DNA of 64,000 bases from Talaromyces rugulosus. Taxonomy: Eukaryota; Ascomycota; Eurotiomycetes; Eurotiales; Trichocomaceae. Made by a program: the position numbers and the translations under genes. Below are positions 25,801 through 36,405 of the stretch, in pieces. The DNA lies in assembly GCF_013368755.1 (NCBI RefSeq), contig NC_049563.1:2542001-2606000 (forward strand), given 5' to 3'. Below the pieces are notes generated by a model. It was not told the DNA's origin, did no database searches, and saw only the letters and a list, made by a program, of their open reading frames with translations. The stretch's first letter is position 1; each line of letters opens with the position of its first letter.

Positions 25801-27377
25801 TACGTAGTAGTGTTATCAACCTTCGTTATCAAAGCCCGGCTGTCCTCTGCGGGGCACCCTACGTAGGTAGATAGAAATCGGAGCCCCTTGATTCAAATTC
25901 CAAATCATTTGAGCCTCTCATATTCCCAGTTCTCTGGGTATGCACGGGTGCACCCTGGTGCATGGCTGGGAGGGAGATCCACAGCTGGCGCATTGTACCT
26001 GCGTTTTTTTTTTTTTAAAAAAAATCGAGTCTGTGCTTTTATGAGGTATCCATGCAAACTAAATAATACTCTGGCTTTAATTACCCCATAATAGCTAATT
26101 GATAATGGAGGAGAAAGATACGTGTATGGTTTTCGTTATGCAGGTGTATTATCTTTTTCAGATACAAGTGAATACCAACATTGAATACATGATGACCTTT
26201 TTCTAATCTTGGCTAGTTGTCAAATTGACGAGTCAATCAGTAACCTAAAAGACTATATCTGATACCATCGATATTGATAACACGTCGACTACTCCGATCC
26301 CGACCACATCACCAGACCACATGCATCTGAATCTACATATAGTACACCCCCGTAATCGATAGTCAGTAATTGATAGTCACGAAAAGCCCCTCATCTATAA
26401 CAACACTTGTCTCCCTAATTCTAGGTCGATCTTCAATCGGCCTGGCCCAATCACGCAGCGGTGCCTGACATCACAGCCTACCGCCCTAACGGAATTGTGC
26501 AACCCGCCCTAAGTGTAATCGGACCTTGGTCGGATAACACCAGCCTCTCGAGGTCTGGCCAAATCTTGCAGTAGATTTGCATTTGTAACAATTTTTTCTG
26601 TATATATATATGCCTATTTGGGCAAATGAATTTCGAGAGAATACGGGGCTTATTTGAAACTGAGTTTGGATCTAGACCGGGGCGGGATGACGAGACGAGA
26701 TGAGCGGATATGACTGTTTGTATTAGATAGAGGGTATTGCATATCTTTTCGAGTCAGTTCTGCACGTGAGCGGCGGACACGGTGAAATAATCGTTTGTAT
26801 TAAGCCGTGACTAGCAGGGTTTGCAAATTGAAAGCTTCAAATGTTGCTGCAGCCTGCTTTACTTTGTCCAGCAAAGTTGACATTTTATAGTTCAAATGTT
26901 GGTTTCGCTGCCCAATCTAGTCAGCACTGGAGTGCTTGAAATATTTGAATAATTGGATTTAATTAGCATGGTTTGGCAGATAGAAATCATTACTTGATGT
27001 GTGCAGTTACATATAATAGCGGTTTATGTATCCGGGTGTCAATCTGAGATGGTTGACGTTGCAACGACATCTTTTAGATTTACTATGTATTTGCCAGGCA
27101 TCACTCGGTGATCCCCGTGTAATTGATGTTTAATGGAAATACCATCTCCATTGACAAAATATTATAATCTATTAGCCCAAAATATTAAGAGGCGTTCGTC
27201 TAACACGTTAACCCAATTCGGAAAGACTTTTAGCACAGTGGCACTAGCTGCAATCCCACCAGGCATCAATATCAATCCAAGACATGTAGACACTTGAAAG
27301 TCTTGATTGACGTTGCTTAATTTTTCTGCAATATTTTGACTTTCAACTTTCAATTCAATAGCCAACCTGTATCCAAC
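19889..27377. other. 7.5 kb gene-free stretch
   Basis: The largest empty region of the window. Open frames are short and without family likeness. Contents include GTAC-rich palindromes near 20606-20635, A/T homopolymers, ATT/AAT trinucleotide runs near 20850-20885, 21127-21150 and 21765-21782, a G8 run near 24140, and a quasi-palindrome at 21578-21603. No transposase, reverse transcriptase or terminal repeats were seen. The first part presumably holds the 5' UTR and promoter of the minus-strand DUF1752 gene; the last part the promoter of the gene at 27378. Confidence 0.5.
21578..21603. repeat. Quasi-palindrome built from TACGGA/TCCGTA words
   Basis: Reads TACGGAAGTACT, CCG, AGTATTCCGTA. The right arm is the reverse complement of the left arm with one base missing. 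Confidence 0.6.
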
Positions 27378-28619
27378 ATGTTGGCGGCCGAGCATGAGAA
27401 TAAATATATAGCATCCGCAAACGCGGGGTCGTCCTGCACACGCTCCAAAGCAATAGACGCAATCCTCGACTTCTACCGCTTCCTCACTGACATCCCCTAC
27501 ATCCCACCCGAAAAGCTGATGATCCCTTCTGGGACAGGCTGGGACGGAGTCAACGCCGAGGAACTACAAAGACGCGGCAAAACCGACGAGGTCATCGACC
27601 TGCTCCGGCATCTCCCGTATCTTGACCAGGAGCTATATAGCCATCATTGGACTCTGTCCTACAATACCTTGCACATAAACTATGCCAATGGTGAGCTCTA
27701 CGATGATTTTCTAGAAAAAGACCAGGCTGTCTTGCCACTTCCTGGCCATATCATCTGGCTCTCTAAAGGCTTTGAGCGCGCGGGATACTATTTACTGCTC
27801 AATACACAGACTTGGGATATCATCGAGTATACGCTTTTGGGTGAAAGTATAGAAGTTGATTATAAGACGTATGAGGCTCTGCCCGTGGAGATCAAGTGGA
27901 CTGCGTATAGCAGGATGCCGGCAGACGAGTACTTTTATCTGTGGAAATGGCGCCACATGACGATGAGTTTTGTTATTGTTGGAGATGGGAAATCGTATGT
28001 GGGCACTGCCGAGACGTTTTTCAAGGATCCGAGGCATTTGTTTGAGGATAGTCTCTTGCCATCGGATTCGGAAGATGAAGAGGACTATCTGCCTGACTCG
28101 ATTTCTTCAGATGAGGATGATGACGACGAGATGGATGACAGTGGTGAAGAGACGGGCGAAGAGACGTGCGAAGAAATAGAGTCTATTCGCGCAGAGATCG
28201 AGGAACTCTCCCTCGCCGAGCCTGATCCTTCCCATGAAGTGAATGAAGACAACAACAACAACAACAACAACAACAACGACGACGATCGACCATCAAAGCG
28301 AAACCGCAGCATGCTATTCCTTCTCACCAGAATAGCAAAAGCCGACGAAAAGCACTATTTTACAGAATTCTCTATCGCAAGAAGAAAAGACATGAGAGAG
28401 TTAATTTCGATTTACGTCTCGCATGGATGGCCAATGCCAGCCTTTGAGTGGAAAGTCTCGGGCCGGGAGGAGAGGATCCCCCCAGACGTGAAAGATCGGC
28501 TTGATTTGAGTGGGTTTGATCGCGCTGGATGTCGTGAGAGGCTGGATGAGTGGATACGTCTTTGGAGGGAAAGGGAATTGGCCAAGTTGAATGAGTTGAC
28601 GAAAAGCATGCGCTCGTAG
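27378..28619 (+). CDS. Unrecognised single-exon protein with acidic linker
   Basis: One uninterrupted exon from ATG 27378, 413 residues. The N-terminal about 225 residues look folded and globular (ILDFYRFLTDIPYIPPEK, SGTGWDGVNAEEL, DLLRHLPYLD, HINYANGELYDDFLE, GHIIWLSKGFERAGYYLLLN). A strongly acidic linker (about 229-275, runs of Asp/Glu/Ser) and a poly-Asn/Asp run (about 291-303) follow. A second conserved-looking C-terminal block then appears (LTRIAKADEKHYFTEF, HGWPMPAFEW, CRERLDEWIRLWRERE). I recall similar hypothetical proteins in related fungi but no function. No signal peptide or membrane segment is seen. An overlapping upstream extension to 27336 lacks an ATG. Confidence 0.82.
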   Translation: MLAAEHENKYIASANAGSSCTRSKAIDAILDFYRFLTDIPYIPPEKLMIPSGTGWDGVNAEELQRRGKTDEVIDLLRHLPYLDQELYSHHWTLSYNTLHINYANGELYDDFLEKDQAVLPLPGHIIWLSKGFERAGYYLLLNTQTWDIIEYTLLGESIEVDYKTYEALPVEIKWTAYSRMPADEYFYLWKWRHMTMSFVIVGDGKSYVGTAETFFKDPRHLFEDSLLPSDSEDEEDYLPDSISSDEDDDDEMDDSGEETGEETCEEIESIRAEIEELSLAEPDPSHEVNEDNNNNNNNNNDDDRPSKRNRSMLFLLTRIAKADEKHYFTEFSIARRKDMRELISIYVSHGWPMPAFEWKVSGREERIPPDVKDRLDLSGFDRAGCRERLDEWIRLWRERELAKLNELTKSMRS

Positions 28620-30940
28620 GAATTTTGTTGTGCGAATTGAAAATTAACATAAGTTGGTAGACTCAATGGGTATCAATCGATTGATGTTTAACTACGCTCT
28701 TCAATATTGGACTTCTACATGTATTCTTCTACATGTAATGGATACTTTACGAGTGGATCCCCTTCGATCCATGTTCTAGCGCCAACATTTGAAGTTATAT
28801 ATAAAGCTATATTTTAAAATTATGTTACGTCCTCGTACATTGTCATTTTCGAATGAATATACACAAGTCGAGCTAGTAACAACTGATGATTTCAAAATAA
28901 AAAACCATGTTGAAGCGGCATAGTGTTCAACTATTACAGCATAAAAATGGCGGTAAAAGCGGGTATGATATCATAGGCTTTTCGAGATCGTCCAGTGCGG
29001 ATTATCCTTATTTCACCACCACTACTAGGGATAGTACAAAAAAAAGATCCATTGAAAATCAGAATGATAAACGAATATCTATCCCGAATGGGTGTTTGGA
29101 TTGATATTAAAAGTGACGTAACGGTCCAGGTCATGGGATGGAATCCTGCATCCTAGAAGTAGTATGCCCCGGAAAAATTTATGGGCCAATAATCCATGTG
29201 TCAATAAGCGCCGGCTGTTGGTCTCCCTACAAAACTGATATTCAGTCTAGACCAGCTGATCTCTGGGTCAGAGATCAACAGGCCATAAGTGGACGAGGCT
29301 GGCTGGAATTGAGGAGCCGAGGGTATTCCGTATACTACTTCAAGTTAAGAGTGGACAGGCAATGTCTAGCCGATGCGGACTGTACAGTAGTATACTCTGT
29401 AAAGTCTGTACTAGTTGAGTATTGATTGTTCAAGAAGTACTCCGAGTTACTCCGTGCTCCGTACAGTATTTATCATTACGGCCAGAACTAGATATCCGGA
29501 TTCTCGTATCACCGCGTATATTCCTATGCACATGCACGCTCGACCGGACAGACGGTGCCCAGCCATGTGCCGAGTCCCCACTGTTCATCACCGGGGAACA
29601 GGAGCTAGCTTCCATAGCCTGAAACTATGAATATAGGATTCCTCATTAATGTCTCTAGCTCGGTCGCGGTAGTAATATTCAAGCTAGGATCACCGCTCAT
29701 TGACAAATTTCGAATTTCAATCGGATTGTTATTATTATTGCGGGCCAACCAGCCACCCCTATCCCACCGACCGGCAGCGCCGGGAACGCCTTGGTTAGGG
29801 CTAAGTTTCGGCCCCTGCAGCTTGTGAAGACACTGTGTCGACTTTAGCGAGCGCTGATGACTGCTTAGTTTATGACCTCTGTAGAATAATTTAGCTCCTA
29901 CGGGTCGGCGCGCAAAACGACGCAGATCTTCCGCATGACTTGTTCGAATTTGGTGTTTTCCCCCGTAGGCTGTCTTACCAACTCGATGTCTGTCCTGTCA
30001 GGTTTCGATACAAGCTGATACCAAGAACAAACCAACTGTTGGAAAAAAGGGGAAAAAAGAAAAGAAAAGACGATGGAACGGCAAAAAGGGTTGCAACAGA
30101 CGGATGAATACAAATTCCTATCGCCACCGGCTTCGATAGCGCTGTCCCGGAGAATAGGTCTTGGTAACTGTTGCCATGTGGGAGACGATGATACCCTCCC
30201 CCACCGGATGTTGTTAGAAAGGGTTAACAGCCTAATGATATAGGCCGAGTATCCGCCCACTGGTACCCCCTGGAATAATATACGCCGCGTGGAAACCCCA
30301 GCCCACTAAAGTGACTAAACGCTGAGGGGGATATATCAAACCTGAAAATACACATGTAACATTGAAACCACCAACACGCTGTATCATGTAACGGTAGAAT
30401 ATTAACATGAGAATGAATGTTATCCGGAAGGATTCATCCTAAAGGCTCAATAGCTTTCTAGGGTTTAGGTAAGATATAGGTCGTCTTTAGCCTAATAATA
30501 CGCTTCGTACGGAGTAATCCATATATTAGCCTGCCGACATCCAATTTAGCAGTGTAGTTTTCACTTTATGTGATCTTGCTATTAGTAGATACATGCTCAG
30601 GCTAGCCGGCTTTTTTATTTTTTCCATACATCATTTTAATGTGAAATAATTTATCCACAGGATTTCTCTCAGTTTTGTCAGTAATACATGCCTCATGTAA
30701 TTATTGTCAGTATTATTTCAATTTTTATTTAGCTGTAAATCACTGACATTTGTTACTAAATGTGTCATGGACGAGGCGTCAATGGTGGTTGGCGTGTATT
30801 TGTATATCCAAACCAAGGAAAATGTACTATACTTATGATTCTAGGTACAACTAATATACGGCATTATGGTGATTGTTAATCAATTCCTGGTATTAAGTAC
30901 AGACAACAACAATAATAACAATCGAAAGCAAGGCTTGCTT
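28620..30940. other. 2.3 kb convergent intergenic region
   Basis: No gene seen. It contains a short direct repeat CTTCTACATGTA near 28710-28735, and a cluster of ACTCCG/CTCCGTAC words at 29436-29463 with another TACGGAGTAA near 30509. Confidence 0.5.
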
Positions 30941-32002
30941 TTAAACCTTCACAGCGTCTAGCTCGATCAGACTATTCGCCGATGCCATAATAGCCTCCTT
31001 GGTGCTATACTGCCACTGCCATCCCAAAACGTCCTTGGCCTTTTCATTGCTGAGTCTGTGCTCTTCATCCAAATCCTTCACAATGAGCCGGGCAATAGGT
31101 AGGAAAATGGCTACCACACGAACAAGCAAATTGGGCAGAACAAACTTTGGGACATTTCGTGCTTTGTCGCCCAAGTTCTCTCGCAACGTCTTTGCTACGT
31201 CCTCAAGCCAGATGCCCCCTTCACCAATACATATGAATCGCTCCCCCTTGGCCTTGGGATTAGTCATGGCGCGCAAATGCATATCAGCACAGTCGCGGAC
31301 ATCGATGACCGCCACATTCAAACGGGGAATACCTGGTATGCTGCCTTCCAAGAGTTCACTGACTGCGTGCACGCTAGTACTGAGGTCTTTCCCCAGCACA
31401 GGGCCGAAAATTGCAACAGGATTGATGACAGCGAGCTCAAGCTTGCCTCCTTCTCTTTTGATAAAATCCCACGCAGCCCGCTCTGCGAGAGTTTTGGATT
31501 TGGGATAAGGAGCAAGGGTTTTGGACTCGGTATCAGTCCAGTCCTCCTCTGTAAACGGGGGACCGAACTTGCGGCGTTGCTCAGGGAAGTCAGCCCCAAC
31601 CGCGGCAAAACTGCTGGTTACCACGATCCGACTGACTGATCCCGCATCGCGAGCGAAACGAAGGACACGCAGAGTACCATCACGCGCCGGCCTGATGAGA
31701 TCGTTCTCATGCTTGGGCGGGCTCGATGGGAAAGGGGACGCAACGTGCTGAACAAACGTGACGTCTTTCATAGCTTCGGTCCATCCGTCATCCTTGAGTA
31801 GGTCGGCTTGGACAACCTGCAACGACGAGATTTGGTCATCGCTGATTTTGGCCTGGCGCAGCTGGTCCTTGATACCGTCGGCGCGCGATAGTGAGCGCAC
31901 TGTTGTGCGTACATTGTAACCTTGTCCGAAGAGGTGGACAATGACCCATGCGCCGAGGAAGCCAGTTCCTCCAGTGACGAGGACGAGGGGTTTGTCCGAC
32001 AT
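30941..32002 (-). CDS. NAD(P)-dependent dihydroflavonol-4-reductase-like / extended SDR reductase
   Basis: Single exon, 353 residues from ATG 32002; a longer frame upstream has no ATG. An extended short-chain dehydrogenase: the Rossmann nucleotide motif TGGTGFLG is at residues 10-17, then a basic residue pattern VRTTVRSLSR that favours NADP(H), HVASPF, VVTSSFAAVG (catalytic Ser region) and the catalytic YxxxK as Tyr166-Lys170 (PYPKSK). AVINPVAIFGPVLG and the C-terminal LGWQWQYSTKEAI are typical of the DFR/cinnamoyl-CoA-reductase-like group in fungi. It would reduce an aldehyde or ketone; the substrate is unknown. It is divergent from a bZIP regulator gene, 447 bases away, so co-regulation is plausible. 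Confidence 0.92.
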   Translation of the reverse strand: MSDKPLVLVTGGTGFLGAWVIVHLFGQGYNVRTTVRSLSRADGIKDQLRQAKISDDQISSLQVVQADLLKDDGWTEAMKDVTFVQHVASPFPSSPPKHENDLIRPARDGTLRVLRFARDAGSVSRIVVTSSFAAVGADFPEQRRKFGPPFTEEDWTDTESKTLAPYPKSKTLAERAAWDFIKREGGKLELAVINPVAIFGPVLGKDLSTSVHAVSELLEGSIPGIPRLNVAVIDVRDCADMHLRAMTNPKAKGERFICIGEGGIWLEDVAKTLRENLGDKARNVPKFVLPNLLVRVVAIFLPIARLIVKDLDEEHRLSNEKAKDVLGWQWQYSTKEAIMASANSLIELDAVKV

Positions 32003-32449
32003 TAGTGAAGGATGGTAGTAGTCTTTTAGATGAATAGGCGATGGTGCGATGAAAGAAGGTGAAGGAAATGAAGAGTTAAGTGAGCTCGCTCGCCCGCCCA
32101 CGCTCGTTTTATAACCAAGCCGACTGGATTAGCTCCTTAATGAAAGCCTTGAAACGTCAACGCGAGTGGCTGCCTAATTGTTGAATAGACATTTTATATC
32201 TCCATTTGGCCTATGCGAGGCATAAACGCAGTGACGAATTACCCTTATCAAAACAAGACTAGCGCAAATTGTCAGCATCCTGCATATAAAGTGGAGAAGT
32301 TCTAACCTTATCAAGATAAGCTTAAAACGTTACTTGATATCAGCGTCGGCGTCTTTCAACTTGCTTCAATTTTTCATCTTGCATTTAATCGTGTCTTCTT
32401 CAAGATTTGCGCTACTGTCAGCAGGCTGAATCTGAGTCTTAATAATAAT
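32003..32449. promoter_or_regulatory. Divergent promoter region, reductase / bZIP
   Basis: 447 bases between opposite start codons, so both promoters must lie here or overlap. The reductase side has a TATA box. On the bZIP side, CTTATC-type words appear near 32242, 32308 and 32321. Confidence 0.6.
32107..32113 (-). promoter_or_regulatory. TATA box of the reductase gene
   Basis: TATAAAA on the minus strand, about 105 bases upstream of the reductase ATG. It is embedded in CTTGGTTATAAAA, a 13-base word also found upstream of the secreted-protein gene at 46.7 kb. Confidence 0.55.
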
Positions 32450-33398
32450 ATGGAAATGGAGAACGAGATCTATAGCAACATCCGGCTACAGCCGATGCGG
32501 CCAATGCACGACGTAAGCCGTTTGTGGATCGTCAACTACATGTTGGGGGCATGTTGTTCTAATAGTTGATGGCAAGGCTGTTGTTCACGATGATAATTGG
32601 ACTGGCTTGACAGACGCCAAAGCTAGACGCAAACTCCAGAACCGCCTCAACCAGCGGGCACGCCGTAAGAACGCAATCTCCGTGTTAGCGTAGTAGTTCG
32701 AATGAACATAGCTCATAATCAGTACAGGACGTCGAAAGGAAAAGGAGACTGCATCTAAATCCTTCACAGTTTCTCTAGGCAATTCAACGCTGACGAAGGG
32801 CTCTTCCCAGCAGTCAATAAAAACTGAGACTGGGATTCCGCATCCATTCGTATTTCCTCTTTCGGTTGACCATCTTTTGACACTCGTACAATTCAATGCG
32901 TTTCGCGGGTTTGTCACGAATATGCAAATACTCTGTCTTCCAGACATTTTATTCTGTGCCGCCGAGCCACCTAATATGAGAGTTGTTGCTCTGCCACTCC
33001 CCAAAGCAATGCCTCTTGCTTTGATGCCGACTTCCCTGCAGCGCTCGGTTCCTCATTACTCCTGGATCGATGTATTTCCACTACCAACGCTGCGTGATAA
33101 TCTGATACAACTCCAGGAAACTATTGACACTTGTGATCTGTGCGATGACATCTTAGGCGCAATGTGGGACGACCAGGTAGAGGCGCACGACGAGAGGAAC
33201 GGGTTAGTCGTTTGGGGAGACCCCTGGGACGTCAACTCGTGGGAGCTCATGGAAGGGTTTGTACAAAAATGGGGTTGGATGCTGACCGGCTGCCCAGAAC
33301 TGATTCAAGCAACGAACAAATGGCGGGCGTTGAGGGGTGAGGAGCCTTTTTTGTACCACGATGTGGTCAGCAAGCCACCTGTACATGTCGTTTCTTGA
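32450..33398 (+). CDS. bZIP-type transcription factor with DUF3425 domain
   Basis: Three exons. Exon 3 (32728-33398) and exon 2 (to 32664) are clear; exon 1 is 32450-32512. The second splice restores the basic region RRKLQNRLNQRARRRRKEKE, preceded by the family signature DDNWTGLTDAKA. The C-terminal part (TLVQFNAFRGFVTNM, HYSWIDVFPLPTLRDNLI, GLVVWGDPWDVNSWE, WGWMLTGCPELI, ATNKWRALRGE) is a typical DUF3425 domain. Nuclear DNA binding is expected. A heptad leucine zipper is not visible after the basic region. Keeping the frame from exon 1 needs a CAAG acceptor (intron 32513-32576); the more usual TAG at 32565 would shift the frame, so the start is less sure than the rest. With the CAAG acceptor the product is about 273 residues. 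It may regulate the divergent reductase gene. Confidence 0.85.
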
Positions 33399-33746
33399 AA
33401 ACGCTAGTTGAGTATATGATATTTCGTGGTTTTCAGTGTATTTAATATGAGATTTTAGCCTTTTCAATTAATTTGACTCATAAAATTTTATATAAGAAAC
33501 AACCACACCTGTTGACATTGTGTGCCAGTTTGGCTATGCTCAGTAAAGTCTATCACCTACGTTGTAAAATGACAGTTTGTCAATCAACCCCTGATAAGTC
33601 CTTTTTTCTAATCACATCAAAAACAACTAGTTCATTATGTCCATAGAAAGTTCGTATGGTAGAATAATGGCTTTTTTTCTGGCCTTACGCCGCAAGAAAA
33701 CAATCCCATCGTACCTCGCACAACTCTGGTGTACACATTAACGTAT
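33399..33746. other. Short convergent gap
   Basis: 3' UTRs of the bZIP gene and of CCT5 meet here. Nothing else seen. Confidence 0.5.
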
Positions 33747-35939
33747 CTAGAAGTCGTTTTGGTCGTCGCCAGCGATGATCACATTGTTGATCTGGAAGTG
33801 TGTTAGAGCTTTGTAGGGAAAACGAATGTTTGACCGTGTTTACCTTCAGAACCATGCGGCATAGCTGTGTCGCGAGCAGCAGTTGCTGGCGTTTTCCGAT
33901 AAGAGGGTCGATGACAAAGTGTTCTCTCATGTCTATGAAGAGTCAGTTCGAACTTCGGGAGAAAAAAGACAATTTGACATACCGTTATTGCCCGTCAACA
34001 TGCAGTCGACACCAAGTCGGGTGTTCTTCTCCTTGACTTGTCGTGACTTGATAGAAGCGAGTGTTTCAATGGGGTTCAGGCCAGAGTTCTCGGCCAGCGT
34101 CAACGGAACGGCGTCCAGAGCATCAGCAAAGGCACGCATGGCATATTGTTCAATGCCAGGGCTCTGAAGCGGAGTCAGCATGGAATAGATAGGGTTCATA
34201 AGAAAAGAGACAAACCTTAACAGCAGCGTCCTCGACAGCGATTGAGCACGCAATTTCAGCTGCACCGCCACCGTAAACGATACGGTTATCTGTGACCAAG
34301 TTACGGACAACGCAAAGAGCGTCGTGTAGCGATCGCTTGGCCTCATCGATGATCTATGAAACAAACGTTAACAACCACGGAGCCACTAAAGGCAGAGGAA
34401 AACATACCATCTTGTTGCTACCGCGCACAAACACTGTAACCGCACGGCTGTTGGCGCACTCTTCGATGACAAGCATCTTCTCCCGAGTTGTTCCAAAAGT
34501 CAATTCTCGGACTAGTCCAGCTGTTCCGAGTTTGTCTTCGTTCAGGTCCTCGAAACGTGGAACAATGCGTCCGTTCGTCGCGATGGCAATCAACTCAATC
34601 TCAGGACCACCGACCCATCGAACAGCCGGCAATTTGTTCTGTAGAAGCAAATGGTTGGCCTCGTCATCAAAACCCCACTGGCAAATGACGAGGTTGGCGC
34701 CGGAATCTTTGAGTTGTTGAATCATCTCTGTGAACTTGTCCTTCTCGTATGACTGTAACCGTTTGAACTCCTCCACGGATGTGATATCAAGCTTGTGCTT
34801 TGTCTTGGGCTTCGGGGGCTCGAATGGGCATGTGAGGATGGCCAGCTTCGCGTCGCGGACCTCGGAAGGCATCTGGGGGTGTGAGAAATCCTTGTCGACA
34901 ATGACTCCCTTGACCAGAATCGAATCCTCGAGTGAACCGCCAACCTTGCCATCGACCTTGATAAGTTCAAAGTCCACATCTTTTCGGTCTAGATCAGCAA
35001 CAGAAAGTACGGCATCCACGGCGATATTGGCGAATTGTTCGTGAGATTTCGAGACGCTATTTTATACCGTTAGCAAGTGCAGGGGGAAAACAGCTAGCAC
35101 ATGCGTACATTTTGCTGCCCAAACACGTCTTTGCAACCCTTGTCAAGTTTTCTGTGTTGTCTTTTGAAAATGGGATTGCGTCACTGATCTTGTCGAGTTC
35201 TGCAATGGCGATCTCGCAAGCTTGGTCGTAACCGTCGGCAATACGGATAGGGTGAATTCCTTTGTCGATCAATTCAGATGCTTGCTCGAGAAGCGAAGCG
35301 GCCAATACGACGACACCGGTTGTTCCATCTCCAATCTCGTCATCTTGAGACTTTGACAATTCAACAAGAAGCTTGGCGACGTTGTTCGAAATTTCCATCT
35401 GGCCCGGCCATCATCAGCAATTTGCCCCTTCAATTATTGTTGTAACACGCCACAAACCTGCGACAAAATCGTAGCTCCATCATTTGTTACAGTAATATCG
35501 CCGTCCGGGGAGATGAGGATCTTGTCCAGCCCACGAGGACCCTAAGTTGCGGCGTTAGACCAATTCACGCCCAATGTGAAGCCGGACACTGTACCAGGGA
35601 TGTCTTGACGATGCTCGCAACGGTTTTCGCCGCAACAATATGTGACTTGACCGCATCGATACCATGTTGTCTCGTCTTTTTTCCTTGACTTTATTCCTGT
35701 CAGCCGCCGCCTGTAGCACCTTCAGATGTCGAGTAAACATACTCCCGCACGACGATGAAGGGCCGTCCCTGCTCATCTTTCACCACCGAAGCTGAAGAAA
35801 AATCATCAGTAAACGAAGAGGTTATACGAGCCAATCTTGTTGGATGAAATGGGCGTACCTTGCGATAGATCGAGTTCTGGGGTGCATCAGTCAGTAATTG
35901 TTCGCCAGTGAGGGGTATTGCGGACATACGCATTGCCAT
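33747..35939 (-). CDS. cct5: T-complex protein 1 subunit epsilon (CCT5)
   Basis: Subunit of the cytosolic TRiC/CCT chaperonin that folds actin and tubulin. Eleven exons: 35939-35930, 35876-35859, 35791-35743, 35688-35595, 35541-35458, 35398-35109, 35056-34408, 34353-34216, 34163-33983, 33932-33844 and 33791-33747. All phases agree, giving 548 residues (yeast Cct5 is about 560). The first two coding exons are only 10 and 18 bases. Family motifs: [30 protein letters not shown], the ATP motif GDGTTG (108-113), [17 protein letters not shown] (epsilon-specific), [41 protein letters not shown] and the end [10 protein letters not shown]. Intron 3 ends in AAG. It is divergent from the HP1-like gene with 466 bases between start codons, implying a shared promoter region. 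Confidence 0.96.
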
Positions 35940-36405
35940 TTTGAAGGAAGTCTGCTGAGGGAGCAGAATACCCGGAGCGCAACAAAAAAGAGAAGACGAA
36001 AAAATATAATGCACCGAATTCCAGCAGAAAGTGCTCTGACAGAATCAGCAAAGTCTCGTCGAAGCCTGGTAGTCGACAAGTGCGGCGTTCCCAAGCGACA
36101 AGGCCTAAACAGTTTTTTGGGATTTATGGGGATGTGCCGATCGGGCTAGTGTGAGAGCTCCTTCCCGCAACAGGCTTAGCGCCAAGGTCGACCGCCGCTT
36201 CTTCTCCACGCGACTTGGTTTGCGCGCCTTGCGAATTGTCTCTGCTGCCATTTCTTGAGCACTCAGAGCTGTCGCCCCCCCGCTAGCCTCGTCGGTTTTG
36301 TTTTTCACCTGGTCGAGATAATTTGCGCCTACCTTTTGGGCGCCCTTCGAAGCGAAATTGGATATCATACGCAACGTCGTCTCTCGGTTTAAGCCAGGAC
36401 CCGAC
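35940..36405. promoter_or_regulatory. Bidirectional promoter region of CCT5 and HP1-like gene
   Basis: 466 bases between divergent ATGs of two likely constitutive genes. No strong TATA box seen; this suits a housekeeping bidirectional promoter. Confidence 0.6.
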
